A DNA stretch of 64,000 nt from Flexibacter flexilis DSM 6793 (GCF_900112255.1 NZ_FOLE01000007.1:186001-250000), one strand, 5' to 3'; shown: positions 43,565-52,838, numbered from the stretch's first letter. Numbers and translations: made by a program. The notes: a model not told the origin generated them from the sequence alone.

Positions 43565-43936
43565 CTATTTGACTGTTTTTTTTGAAAATATTTGGGTAAA
43601 TAAAAAAAAGGCGATGCCCGCACCAACGCCATCGGCCAAGGCATCCCAAATATCAGCACTGCGCCCAAACGAGGGCTGAATTATTTCTATCAAAATCCCG
43701 AACACCACTGACAGACCTACACTCCAAAAACCGTATTTCTGCGCGTTCATTTTCAAAAAAGCCCAAGCCAACCACCATGTTTGTCCGCCAAACAAAAAGA
43801 TATGTACGAACTTATCCACATTCGGAATAGCCACTAACCAACCAAAACGGGACAAGCCACTGGGCGCGGCCAGCGTCATTCGTAAAACAAAAATAGCCCA
43901 CCCAAAGGCAGGCCACCCATAACGCAATACTTTCAT
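43565..43936 (-). CDS. VanZ-like membrane protein
   Basis: The 123-residue protein has four membrane helices and the VanZ-type signatures DKFVHIFLFGGQTWWLAWAF and GILIEIIQPSFGRSADIWDALADGVG. VanZ-like proteins are widespread and mostly uncharacterised; the founding member contributes to teicoplanin resistance. It sits 13 bases after the polysaccharide deacetylase gene, so it is likely co-transcribed with it and lptC. Some members are thought to alter envelope or polysaccharide components, which fits these neighbours. Confidence 0.88.
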   Translation of the reverse strand: MKVLRYGWPAFGWAIFVLRMTLAAPSGLSRFGWLVAIPNVDKFVHIFLFGGQTWWLAWAFLKMNAQKYGFWSVGLSVVFGILIEIIQPSFGRSADIWDALADGVGAGIAFFLFTQIFSKKTVK

Positions 43937-43949
43937 TTTCAGTAATCAA

Positions 43950-44597
43950 TTATAAAGTTTCAAAACGCCAACCCGCACGCCCAAAGTATTTGAGATAGCG
44001 CGGCAACACGTAACGCAAATTTCGTTCGGCTTTCAGGCTATCATGAAAAACGACAATTGAGCCGCATTGCGTATAACGAATGGCGTTGCGCAAGCATTTT
44101 TCTTCGGACAAGGTTTGGTCAAAATCCGCCGTGAGCACGTCCCACATAATCAGGCGATAATAGGGTTTGAGTGCTTGCGCCTGCAAGTTGGTAAGGCGAC
44201 CATAAGGTGGTCTAAAAAGTTTTTTACCTTGACTAAAATATTGTGGTTCAGAAGCTTGTGCTTCCATTTGTTTTTGACAAGCCTCTATATTTTCCAGATA
44301 AGTTTCTTCTTCCGTTTTCCAGCCGTTGAGGTGGTTAAACGTATGATTGCCAACCTTGTGGCCTTGCGCCAACACACGCCCAAACACGTCTGGGTGTTTT
44401 TCGATGTTGTGCCCGACACAAAAAAACGTAGCTTTTGCCTTGTGTTTGGCCAGTTCTTCCAACACAAAATCCGTTACTTCAGGAATGGGGCCATCGTCAA
44501 AAGTTAAGTAAATAGTTTTGGGTGGAGCAGCGGGTACGTCCCAAGCAAATTCTGGCCAAAAGCGTTTGATCAAAATATTGGTTTTGTGCCAATACAT
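43950..44597 (-). CDS. polysaccharide deacetylase (NodB-type)
   Basis: The ATG at 44597 (215 residues, MYWHKTN) is preferred, since homologues commonly open this way; a longer frame to 44666 exists. NodB domain motifs: LTFDDGP (catalytic base and metal Asp), HKVGNHTFNH (metal histidines, H-x3-H), FRPPYGRLT and IVVFHDS. The enzyme removes acetyl groups from an N-acetylhexosamine polymer such as peptidoglycan or exopolysaccharide. No signal peptide is obvious with this start. It lies between lptC and the VanZ gene. Confidence 0.92.
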   Translation of the reverse strand: MYWHKTNILIKRFWPEFAWDVPAAPPKTIYLTFDDGPIPEVTDFVLEELAKHKAKATFFCVGHNIEKHPDVFGRVLAQGHKVGNHTFNHLNGWKTEEETYLENIEACQKQMEAQASEPQYFSQGKKLFRPPYGRLTNLQAQALKPYYRLIMWDVLTADFDQTLSEEKCLRNAIRYTQCGSIVVFHDSLKAERNLRYVLPRYLKYFGRAGWRFETL

Positions 44598-44684
44598 AAA
44601 ATAAAAACTAAGCGTGTCTAATTTTTCTGAAATAAAAACCCACAGTTTATGCACAACAGCCAACAATGTGGATAACTTTGTGGA

Positions 44685-45218
44685 TTAACGAGAAATAACC
44701 GCCTCAGGCTTGAGGATTTTGTAGCTGCTAAAATCCTGTGCAGCTGTAAGGCCTGTACCCGTCAAAATATCGAGTTGTGTGGTGATTCTCACGAACTTAT
44801 CCGTATAAATACGTTTTTCGATGTGGTTGAATTTAAGCTCTTCACTTTCAAGTTTTTGCTTTTCCACAAAGTTTTCCACAACTACATTTCCTGTGGCAAA
44901 ATAAATACCTGCTTGCTTGTCGTAGCGGGCATAATTGGCCGTTAAATGGGTAGTTTCCACACCTTTTGGGTCAAAAAAATCTATTTCGATACCTTTGTTA
45001 AACTCGCGGTCGCCTGTCTGAAACTCGGTTTGCAACGGAGCTTTCACAATAAGTTTGAGACGCGCCGAATCCGAATACACCGTTTCTACATTTTCGGCAA
45101 TAGCCACAGGCCCCGTATAAATTTTAATTTCATCTAATTGCTTGGTTTTGTGTTCGTTACACGCCCCAAAAGCCACAGCCAACAGCATTACGCCCAGCCC
45201 ACGCCCCAAATAATTCAT
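44685..45218 (-). CDS. lptC: LPS export periplasmic protein LptC
   Basis: LptC passes lipopolysaccharide from LptBFG to LptA. The 177-residue protein has a lipoprotein-type signal (LLAVAFGACNE) rather than a plain membrane anchor, then a beta-jellyroll domain with the repeated pattern YARYDKQAGIYFATGNVVVEN and KRIYTDKFVRITTQ. The C-terminal GTGLTAAQDFSSYKI is typical of Bacteroidota LptC. It opens a run lptC-deacetylase-VanZ. A -7 element lies about 60 bases upstream. Confidence 0.9.
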   Translation of the reverse strand: MNYLGRGLGVMLLAVAFGACNEHKTKQLDEIKIYTGPVAIAENVETVYSDSARLKLIVKAPLQTEFQTGDREFNKGIEIDFFDPKGVETTHLTANYARYDKQAGIYFATGNVVVENFVEKQKLESEELKFNHIEKRIYTDKFVRITTQLDILTGTGLTAAQDFSSYKILKPEAVISR

Positions 45219-45276
45219 GCGATATTTTTTATAAAATGAAATACAATGTCTTAGCAGTAGTCCCGCGAACGGTGGG

Positions 45277-45284
45277 CAAAGTTA
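45277..45284 (-). promoter_or_regulatory. -7 promoter element of lptC
   Basis: On the minus strand TAACTTTG, within GTAACTTTGCCC, fits TAnnTTTG. The nearest upstream TTTG (45311-45308) is 23 bases away. The same sequence occurs before nuoC. Confidence 0.5.
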
Positions 45285-45504
45285 CAACCTTGATGCCAAA
45301 GTTTGCACAAAGGATACATTTTTAATGCTAAAGAATAAGGCTTCAGGCCAAACGCTGCCGCTTATCCGCTAAAAATAGCATTAGTAACATAATAAATTGT
45401 TGGCTACCAAAACTTTTTCGTAAATTTTCCGTTGGTAATAAAAAGGCACAAACAAAGGCCTTCGTTGCCAAAAGGTTTTTTATCAACAACATAAATATTT
45501 GATT

Positions 45505-46155
45505 ATGAGCAAAAAAGCCGCCGCCGCAGAGGAAACTTCCCTACGCGACAAAATCCGTGACAATTACATTGACTTCATACTCACCAACGGCCAACGCCCC
45601 GCTTCGGTGTACGCTTTTGCCAAGCAATTGGGCATTTCGGAGGCTGATTTTTACACAGAATTTGCCACTTTCGAGGCCATCGAAAACAGCGTTTGGGCAG
45701 ATTTGTTTCAGACCACCCTCACGCGCTTGGAAGGCGATGCGCAGTACCAACAATATGGCGCACGCGAAAAACTGCTGGCCTTTTACTTTACTTGGATAGA
45801 AAGTCTCAAAACGCGCCGCAGCTATGTTACGCATTTGCTTGACTCCCAAAACTTGCTTATTACCAAAGATTTAGGTTTCAAAAAACGTTTTGTGGCCTAC
45901 GTGCAGGAAATCGTCAATACAGGCGTAGAAAGCGGCGAAGTACAAAAACGTGCTTTTCTGGCCGACAAATACGCCGATGCGCTTTGGTTGCAACTGCTTT
46001 TTGTGCTAAATTTTTGGGTAAAAGACAATTCTACCAATTTTGAACAAACCGATGCGGCCATCGAAAAAGCAGTAAATCTTTCGTTTGACCTGATGGGACA
46101 CAACGCTTTAGATACGGTTTTCGATTTTGCTAAATTTCTGGTACAGAGTAAATAG
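45505..46155 (+). CDS. TetR-family transcriptional regulator
   Basis: The ATG at 45505 (216 residues) is preferred to the TTG two codons earlier. The N-terminal region TSLRDKIRDNYIDFILTNG ... SVYAFAKQLGISEADFYTEF is a TetR helix-turn-helix; the remaining all-helical part binds an unknown ligand. It lacks the fully typical KxTLYxxF helix, so the DNA site cannot be guessed. It is a single-gene unit with its own terminator, divergent from lptC. Confidence 0.85.
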   Translation: MSKKAAAAEETSLRDKIRDNYIDFILTNGQRPASVYAFAKQLGISEADFYTEFATFEAIENSVWADLFQTTLTRLEGDAQYQQYGAREKLLAFYFTWIESLKTRRSYVTHLLDSQNLLITKDLGFKKRFVAYVQEIVNTGVESGEVQKRAFLADKYADALWLQLLFVLNFWVKDNSTNFEQTDAAIEKAVNLSFDLMGHNALDTVFDFAKFLVQSK

Positions 46156-46193
46156 TATTTTCGTTATAAATTCTCAATAATTCTCCACTATGT

Positions 46194-46227
46194 AAAAAGT
46201 CTGTCGGCAATTTCGGCAGACTTTTTT
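46194..46227 (+). terminator. rho-independent terminator after the TetR gene
   Basis: AAAAAGTCTG (46194-46203) pairs with CAGACTTTTT (46218-46227); T-run follows. Confidence 0.85.
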
Positions 46228-46263
46228 ATTGAGGGAATAATGGCTGTGTTATTGGTTTTTTGC

Positions 46264-46271
46264 TACATTTG
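46264..46271 (+). promoter_or_regulatory. -7 promoter element of trpD
   Basis: TACATTTG fits TAnnTTTG; no TTTG at the usual distance. The leader to trpD would be about 69 bases. Confidence 0.5.
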
Positions 46272-46345
46272 AAACATTCGGTATTTTTATAACAAAGTAT
46301 TTGGCTTTTCTAAAATCTTTACCCTAACCCCCAATAACAAAACTT

Positions 46346-47338
46346 ATGAAAGCTATTCTCAATTATCTTTTTGGATATAAAAGCCTTTCGCGCGAGCAGG
46401 CACAAGACGTACTGACGCGCATGGGGCGTGGCGAGTTCAACGCCTCTCAAATGGCCGCTTTTATGACCGTGTACATGATGCGTAACATTACGGTTGAGGA
46501 ATTGGAAGGTTTCAGAGCCGCCATGCTGGATTTGTGTTTGCCCGTGGAGCTTTCCGAATACGACCCAATGGACGTGTGTGGCACTGGCGGCGACGGCAAA
46601 GACACTTTCAACATTTCCACAACTTCTTCTTTTGTGATTGCTGCCGCAGGCCAACGCGTAGCCAAACACGGCAACTATGGCGTTTCGTCGGCTTGTGGGT
46701 CTTCTACGGTGATGGAATTTTTGGGGCATCAGTTTACCAACGACACGGACAAGTTGCGCCACAACATGGACGAAGCAGGCATTTGCTTTCTACACGCGCC
46801 ACTTTTTCACCCAACCATGAAAAACGTTGCGCCGATTCGGAAAGAATTAGGGGTAAAAACTTTTTTCAATATGCTTGGCCCAATGGTAAATCCTGCCAAG
46901 CCGCGCAAACAATTTGTGGGCGTTTTTAGCTTAGAATTAGCGCGACTATACGCATATTTGTACCAACAAACAGACAAGCAATTCGGGATTGTGTATGGTT
47001 TGGACGGCTACGATGAAATTTCGCTCACAGGCGATTTCAAACTCATTCGCGCCACCGAAGAGCAAATTATTTCGCCCGAATCGTTGGGGTTTGACCTGCT
47101 CAATGCCAATGAGTTGGCGGGCGGGGCTACCGTAAAAGAGTCGGCGGACATTATGCTCAATGTGCTACAAAACAAGGCCACACCCGCCCAAAAAGCGGCA
47201 GTAGAAGCCAATGCGGCGGCGGCACTTTATACGGCATCAGACAAAAACATCTCGTTTGAAGAAGCACTATCGCAAAGCCGCGAGGCACTGGAAAGCGGCA
47301 AGGCTTGGGCTTGTTTTCAAAAAATGATGGCTAACTGA
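46346..47338 (+). CDS. trpD: anthranilate phosphoribosyltransferase
   Basis: TrpD moves the phosphoribosyl group from PRPP to anthranilate in tryptophan synthesis. The 330-residue length is standard. The motifs are all there: DVCGTGGDGKDTFNIST (PRPP binding), KHGNYGVSS, GSSTVMEFLG, FLHAPLFHP and LGPMVNPAKP. It stands apart from other trp genes. Next is a permease gene 13 bases downstream, so they may share a message. Confidence 0.96.
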   Translation: MKAILNYLFGYKSLSREQAQDVLTRMGRGEFNASQMAAFMTVYMMRNITVEELEGFRAAMLDLCLPVELSEYDPMDVCGTGGDGKDTFNISTTSSFVIAAAGQRVAKHGNYGVSSACGSSTVMEFLGHQFTNDTDKLRHNMDEAGICFLHAPLFHPTMKNVAPIRKELGVKTFFNMLGPMVNPAKPRKQFVGVFSLELARLYAYLYQQTDKQFGIVYGLDGYDEISLTGDFKLIRATEEQIISPESLGFDLLNANELAGGATVKESADIMLNVLQNKATPAQKAAVEANAAAALYTASDKNISFEEALSQSREALESGKAWACFQKMMAN

Positions 47339-47351
47339 TATTTTTATTTTA

Positions 47352-48353
47352 TTGAAAATCAAATCATTATATTTTTTTATGCTGCTGGCCGTAGCTACGC
47401 TGGCGGTGCTGTATGTGGGGCTTCATGTCGGAAGTTTTAGTACGGATTTTCGTACGCTTTGGCAGATTGTGCAGCACTACGACAGCACCGACTCGGCACA
47501 ATTGGCCATCATCGAACTGCGGTTGCCGCGTATGCTCATGGCTTTGCTTTCGGGTGGTACGCTGGCTTTGAGCGGCTATTTACTCCAAATTCTTATTAAC
47601 AATCCCCTGACCGATTCTTATACATTGGGCGCATCGTCAGGCGCGTCCTTGGGTATAAACATTGCTTACTTGGGAGCTATTCCCATGAGCTTTGCAGGGC
47701 TTTATTTGCCTATTTTGGCGGCCTTTGTGGGAGCTTTGGGCGTAACACTTTTGGTGGTGGCTATTGCTCGCAATCATCAATCTGTCAGCCAATTACTTTT
47801 GGCAGGTATCACCATTTCGGCCTTGGCCAACTCCTTTATTAGTCTGATTTCTTACCTTTCGGATAGCGATGGAAAAATCCGTAACATTATTTACTGGACA
47901 ATGGGCAGTTTTGAAAATGCGCGTTGGTCGTATCTTCCTTCGTTGGCAATTGCGCTGGCAGTAAGCATTGTTTTATTTATTATTTACCAAAAACATTTGT
48001 TTGTACTCATGCTGGGGCAGAGTAGGGCAGGGCATTTAGGTTTGTCGGTTAGGCAACTACGGCGTATTATTTTAATTTCAGCCACGCTGCTCACAGCCTT
48101 GGCGGTGGCTTTTTCGGGAACGATTGGATTTGTTGGCTTAATTATTCCGCATTTTATACGCAGTTTGTTGGGCGCAAATGGCAAATACAACGCCCTTTGG
48201 GTGGCTTGGACGGGCGGCCTGTTCCTGATGGCCTGCGACGTAATTTCCAGAATGTTATATCCGCCTGCGGGTTTGCCGATTGGCATCATCACTTCCTTTG
48301 TGGGAATACCTTTCTTTGTATATTTGCTGCTGAAAAGGAAAAGTAGTTTCTAA
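47352..48353 (+). CDS. FecCD-type iron/cobalamin ABC transporter permease
   Basis: The start is TTG at 47352 (333 residues); an ATG nine codons in would still keep most of the first helix. There are about nine membrane helices. FecCD/BtuC motifs: RLPRMLMALLSGGTLALSGYLLQ, NPLTDSYTLGASSGASLG and LPIGIITSFVGIPFFVYLLL. Members import ferric siderophores or B12 with a binding protein and ATPase. Neither is adjacent here, so the partners must be elsewhere. The 13-base gap to trpD suggests co-transcription without a functional link. Confidence 0.92.
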   Translation: MKIKSLYFFMLLAVATLAVLYVGLHVGSFSTDFRTLWQIVQHYDSTDSAQLAIIELRLPRMLMALLSGGTLALSGYLLQILINNPLTDSYTLGASSGASLGINIAYLGAIPMSFAGLYLPILAAFVGALGVTLLVVAIARNHQSVSQLLLAGITISALANSFISLISYLSDSDGKIRNIIYWTMGSFENARWSYLPSLAIALAVSIVLFIIYQKHLFVLMLGQSRAGHLGLSVRQLRRIILISATLLTALAVAFSGTIGFVGLIIPHFIRSLLGANGKYNALWVAWTGGLFLMACDVISRMLYPPAGLPIGIITSFVGIPFFVYLLLKRKSSF

Positions 48354-48438
48354 AAAATGGTTGCCGCGAAGCACTGAAAATCAGATTTTTTGTTTTTAGA
48401 TAACATTCCTTTATTACACAAAAAAGAATACAAAAATA

Positions 48439-48858
48439 ATGGTTTACGTTTGCCGAAAAGAGCATTTTAATGCTGCTCACAAATTATATAACCCGAACTG
48501 GTCGGAAGAAAAAAACCGCGAAATGTTCGGCCCTTGCGCCAACCACAACTGGCACGGCCACAACTTTGTACTGACGGTTTACGTAAAAGGCGTACCGCAC
48601 CCAGAAACAGGTTTTGTCATTGATTTAAAAGTACTTAGCAAATTGATTAACGAGTTGGTAATCGAAAAACTCGACCATAAAAACTTAAATATGGACGTGG
48701 ATTTTATGATTGGCAAAATGGCCAGTTGCGAGATTTTGGTAATGGAAATCTGGAAAATATTAGCTCCAGCCATCAGCGCAGCCGCACCAAATGCCCAATT
48801 GCACAAACTAGTGTTGGACGAGACTCCGCGCAATTTTGTGGAATACTACGGCGAATAA
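48439..48858 (+). CDS. 6-pyruvoyltetrahydropterin synthase / 6-carboxytetrahydropterin synthase family protein
   Basis: The 139-residue protein has zinc histidines in HFNAAH and WHGHNF and the catalytic cysteine in GPCANHNWHGH; the acid end is VLDETPRNFVEYYGE. The spacing between Cys and HGH is two residues longer than in E. coli QueD and like mammalian PTPS. It could therefore make 6-carboxytetrahydropterin for queuosine or act in pterin synthesis. No queC or queE is nearby. ATG at 48439; the next gene starts 31 bases downstream. Confidence 0.88.
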   Translation: MVYVCRKEHFNAAHKLYNPNWSEEKNREMFGPCANHNWHGHNFVLTVYVKGVPHPETGFVIDLKVLSKLINELVIEKLDHKNLNMDVDFMIGKMASCEILVMEIWKILAPAISAAAPNAQLHKLVLDETPRNFVEYYGE

Positions 48859-48889
48859 TCAATACACCATCACACAACCCAAACATTAA

Positions 48890-50011
48890 ATGAAATACTA
48901 CATCATTGCAGGCGAACGATCAGGCGATTTGCACGCTTCTAACCTCATCAAAAGCCTTAAACAAGAAGACCCAAACGCACAAGTGCGTGCGTGGGGCGGC
49001 GAACTCTCCGAGCAAGCAGGCGCAGAAATCGCGATGCACTACGAGAAAATGGCTTTTATGGGATTTTTGGAAGTAGTCCAAAACCTAAACACCATCCGAA
49101 AGGCGTTGCAGTTCTGCAAAGATGATATTTTGGCCTACAAACCCGACGTGGTGATTTTGGTGGACTATGCTGGTTTTAACATGAAAGTCGCCAAATTCAC
49201 CAAGTCGCAAGGCATACGCACGTATTATTACATCTCTCCAAAAATCTGGGCTTGGAATCAGGGCAGAGCCAACAACATCAAAAAATATGTGGATAAGATG
49301 TTCGTGATTTTGCCTTTTGAAAAAGATTTTTACAAAAAATTTGACTACGAAGTTGATTATGTGGGCAATCCAATAAACGATTCGGTCGCTGCATTTTCAC
49401 CCAATCCGAATTTTAGGAAAGAAAACGGACTGGACGAACGTCCGATTATTGCCATTTTGCCAGGCAGCCGCAAGCAAGAAATTGAGCAGATGTTGCACTA
49501 CATGGTAAGCATTGTTCCGAGCTTCGGAGATTACCAGTTTGTAGTGGCGGCCGTACCCAATTTTCCCAAAAAATACTACGAACAATTCCGTCGCAACATC
49601 ATTACTATTGTCTATGACCAAACTTATGACCTACTACAAGAAGCTAAAGCTGCGTTAGTTACATCAGGTACGGCGACGTTGGAAACGGCCTTGTTTGAAG
49701 TACCGCAAGTAGTTTGTTACAAAGGAAGTGTCATTACCTATTGGATAGCTCGCAGCCTGATCAAAGTCCGTTTTATTTCTTTAGTAAATCTAATTGCAGA
49801 TAAAGAAGTCGTAAAAGAACTTATTCAAGATGACTTTACCCCGAATAACCTACTTGCCGAGTTAAAAAAATTGCTTAGTGGAAGCCCTGCCAGAACACAG
49901 CAATTAACTGAATACAAAAAAATTAAAGAGACAATAGGGCAGGCTGGCGCATCTGAAAAAACAGCCAAACTGATTATAAAATACTTAAAGGAAAGTGGCG
50001 CGACCAACTGA
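48890..50011 (+). CDS. lpxB: lipid-A-disaccharide synthase
   Basis: LpxB joins lipid X and UDP-2,3-diacylglucosamine to make the lipid A disaccharide at the inner membrane. The 373-residue protein has GERSGDLHASNLI, GEL near the acceptor site, VDYAGFNMKVAKF, YYISPKIWAWNQGR, LPGSRKQEI and the donor-binding SGTATLETALFEVPQVVCYKGS. Length and layout are standard. It is near lptC (3.7 kb away) only loosely. Confidence 0.97.
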   Translation: MKYYIIAGERSGDLHASNLIKSLKQEDPNAQVRAWGGELSEQAGAEIAMHYEKMAFMGFLEVVQNLNTIRKALQFCKDDILAYKPDVVILVDYAGFNMKVAKFTKSQGIRTYYYISPKIWAWNQGRANNIKKYVDKMFVILPFEKDFYKKFDYEVDYVGNPINDSVAAFSPNPNFRKENGLDERPIIAILPGSRKQEIEQMLHYMVSIVPSFGDYQFVVAAVPNFPKKYYEQFRRNIITIVYDQTYDLLQEAKAALVTSGTATLETALFEVPQVVCYKGSVITYWIARSLIKVRFISLVNLIADKEVVKELIQDDFTPNNLLAELKKLLSGSPARTQQLTEYKKIKETIGQAGASEKTAKLIIKYLKESGATN

Positions 50012-50036
50012 TATTGCATTTGAAATACAAATGTAA

Positions 50037-50044
50037 TATATTTG
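50037..50044 (+). promoter_or_regulatory. -7 promoter element of the eight-repeat protein gene
   Basis: TATATTTG fits TAnnTTTG; an imperfect ATTG at 50013-50016 lies 20 bases upstream. The leader would be about 165 bases, A/T-rich. Confidence 0.45.
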
Positions 50045-50215
50045 TACTTTATGTGTCAAAAATAATCTCTTATCAAAGATTAAGACCTAAAAACAGCATT
50101 ACAAGCCAGAAATTTAATATTATTATATATAACCACTTATTTATTTTCGGTCATTTTTTGGAAAAGATGTATTTTCCTGACTATAATTATGCGCTAATTC
50201 TACAAAAGCAGGTAT

Positions 50216-52780
50216 ATGAAACATTATAATTCTACCCAATTTTTCATCATGTTGGCCTTTTCGGGCACGATGCTACTAAGCAATTGGCAGCATGCAGTAG
50301 CCCAACAAAAACCCAACGACCAAAAAAAAACAGCTACACCAGCCACAACACTAGGCAAACCTTCGGGAGCAATTGTAGCTGCTTTTGGGTCTATTAAGAT
50401 AGATAATGGGGCTAAGTTTACAACTAATAAGGATAAAAAAGTAAACTTAATCATCAGCCTCCAACGCCCAGATCCTACACGCTACAAAATGATGGTAAGC
50501 AACGAACCAAGTTTTGCAGGTAAAGACTGGGAGCATTATTTACAAATGAAGCCATGGGTACTTGACGGAGAAGATGGCGTAAAAAATGTTTTCGTGAAGT
50601 TTTTAGACCCAGCGGGTAACGAGTCGGAAGCTATATCATCATCTATTACTTTGGATAGAATACCTCCTTCAGACCTTTCCATTGTCATCAATGAAGATGC
50701 ACAATACTGCATCGACCCCGCCTTGCGTGTAAAGCTCAAAATTAATGCAAAAGATGCCAAAACAATGCGCATCTCTAATAGCCCAAACTTTGCGGGAAAT
50801 CCTAATTTTGAAAATTACTCTCCAAGCAAAGATTTTGTTTTAGCTCCACCTACCCCCCCAGAAGGTCGGAGAACAGTTTATGCACAATTCAAAGATGAGG
50901 CTGGTAATATTTCAGAATCGGTACAAGATACAATTCGTTTAGATATTAAAGAACCATCAATAGGTTCGGTAAAAATTGCTATTGGCAATGGTGTTAAGCA
51001 AGATATAAGCCGACTTGTTTGTAATTCAAAAGACAAAAAAATAACGCTGAATATCAGTTCCGTTGGTGCAACAAAAATGATAGTAGTGCAAGGTTCTGCT
51101 GCACCTCCAGCTCTTGTAGCACCCACAACACCACAAACTGGCACAAACAAAGGCAAAACAACTACGCCTGCTGTTGCTACTAAAAAAGTAGAAGGAGTAG
51201 AAGCATACGCAACTGTAAAAGAAATTACACTTGATGGAGAAGACGGAGAGAAAACAATTCAAGTTTATTTTGGCGACGAGGCAGGCAACCGTACTAAAAT
51301 CCCTGCAATAACCAAAATTATCCTTGATAGACAAGGCCCTACAAATGGTCTTTTAAAAATTGATGATAATAAAGAATATACAATTAACCCACAACACAAA
51401 GTTAATCTGAAGCTAGAAGCCAAAGGCGAGCCATTTCAGATGATGATTAGCAACAAGCCTGATTTTGCAGGTGCTAGTTGGGAGGGTTATACGACGATCA
51501 AAAATCAATGGACATTAGAGGGAGAAGACGGAGAAAAGACAGTCTATGTCAAATTTAAAGATCGTGCAGACAATGAATCTGAGATTTTCTCTGATAAAAT
51601 CATCCAAGATACAAAGCCACCTATCGTTAATAAATTCGTAATAGATAATGATTCTGCTTATACAACTAATCCTGCTGGTAAAGTAAATATTCAGATAGAT
51701 GTTACAGAAGCAGAAACTATGATATTGAGCAATACTCCACTCAACCCATTATCTTACTTAAATCAACCAGCAACCAATAGCGGAGCTTGGAAAAAGTACA
51801 ATACATCCGAATCTAATTATCAATTAGATATGTATGAAGGGGAAAAAACTATTTACGCATTATTTAAAGACAAAGCGGGAAATATAAGCAAACTAGCCTT
51901 CGACAAAATTACATTTGATAAAATAGCGCCAAGCTCACCGAAAATTATCATAGAAGATAATGCGCCTTGGATTATCAATGCAGATAAAAAAGTAAAACTA
52001 ACTCTTTCGGCTGATCAAAGCCCTGCATATGTAATGGTTAGCAATAACGATAAATTCACAGGTGCAAGCTGGGAACATTTTGCTCCAGTAAAAAAAGACT
52101 GGGTACTTGATGGCGAAGACGGTGAAAAAACGGTTTATGTAAAATATAAAGACAAAGCTGGTAACATTTCTGCGGTAGCTAATGCCAAAACTAAAATGGA
52201 CAGAAAAGCACCTACCGAACCGAAGATTATTATTAACAGCGACTCCGTTTATACTCGTTCGATAGAAAAGAAAGTAAACTTAAAAATTTCGGCGAAAGAT
52301 GCCACACAAATGCGTATTAGCCAGAATCCGAGCTTCCCTCCAGGCTTACAAGGCTGGGAAACTTTTATCACAACTAAACCCCTCATATTAGAAGGAGGAG
52401 ACGGAAATAAGTCTGTTTATATTCAGTTCAAAGACCAAGCTGGAAATATCTCTGCTACGGCAAGCGATTCTATTCGCCTTGACCGCACAGCTCCAATCCC
52501 AGGAACTTTGGTAATTGATGACGGCGCAGAGTTTAGCAACAACAAAGAGAAAAAAGTTAATTTAAAATTCTCTGCAAATGGTGCTAAAGAAATGATGATT
52601 TCAGGTTCGGCTGCATTCACTGGAGCTAAATGGGAACCATATTCTCCAACTAAAGCAAATTATGTTTTGGAAGGAAATGAAGATGGTCCTCGTATTATTT
52701 ATGCTAAATTCCGTGATGATGCAGGCAATGTTTCAAACCCTCCTATTCAAGGTAATATCAAATTAAAGCGTAAGTTTTAA
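50216..52780 (+). CDS. secreted protein of eight Ig-like repeats
   Basis: The 854-residue product has a signal peptide (to about 29, NWQHAVAQQK) and eight tandem units of about 95 residues from residue 57 to the end. Each unit has the pattern I-x-I-x(5)-A/Y-T-x-N-x(3)-KVNLKI, MMVSN-x-P-x-FAG-x(2)-WE, and a closing DGEDGEKTVYVKFKDKAGN with LDR-x-AP. The third unit has a roughly 35-residue Pro/Thr/Lys insert. There is no type IX sorting domain at the C-terminus (it ends NIKLKRKF), so it probably stays periplasmic or is exported another way. The pattern fits Ig or fibronectin-like adhesin modules. Function unknown. Confidence 0.85.
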   Translation: MKHYNSTQFFIMLAFSGTMLLSNWQHAVAQQKPNDQKKTATPATTLGKPSGAIVAAFGSIKIDNGAKFTTNKDKKVNLIISLQRPDPTRYKMMVSNEPSFAGKDWEHYLQMKPWVLDGEDGVKNVFVKFLDPAGNESEAISSSITLDRIPPSDLSIVINEDAQYCIDPALRVKLKINAKDAKTMRISNSPNFAGNPNFENYSPSKDFVLAPPTPPEGRRTVYAQFKDEAGNISESVQDTIRLDIKEPSIGSVKIAIGNGVKQDISRLVCNSKDKKITLNISSVGATKMIVVQGSAAPPALVAPTTPQTGTNKGKTTTPAVATKKVEGVEAYATVKEITLDGEDGEKTIQVYFGDEAGNRTKIPAITKIILDRQGPTNGLLKIDDNKEYTINPQHKVNLKLEAKGEPFQMMISNKPDFAGASWEGYTTIKNQWTLEGEDGEKTVYVKFKDRADNESEIFSDKIIQDTKPPIVNKFVIDNDSAYTTNPAGKVNIQIDVTEAETMILSNTPLNPLSYLNQPATNSGAWKKYNTSESNYQLDMYEGEKTIYALFKDKAGNISKLAFDKITFDKIAPSSPKIIIEDNAPWIINADKKVKLTLSADQSPAYVMVSNNDKFTGASWEHFAPVKKDWVLDGEDGEKTVYVKYKDKAGNISAVANAKTKMDRKAPTEPKIIINSDSVYTRSIEKKVNLKISAKDATQMRISQNPSFPPGLQGWETFITTKPLILEGGDGNKSVYIQFKDQAGNISATASDSIRLDRTAPIPGTLVIDDGAEFSNNKEKKVNLKFSANGAKEMMISGSAAFTGAKWEPYSPTKANYVLEGNEDGPRIIYAKFRDDAGNVSNPPIQGNIKLKRKF

Positions 52781-52801
52781 CAAATACAGTAATATTTTCC
52801 G

Positions 52802-52838
52802 AAAGGTGGCTTACATTCGTAGTAAACCACCTTTTTTT
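52802..52838 (+). terminator. rho-independent terminator after the eight-repeat gene
   Basis: AAAGGTGGCTTAC (52802-52814) pairs with GTAAACCACCTTT (52822-52834) with one mismatch, then TTTT. Confidence 0.85.
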
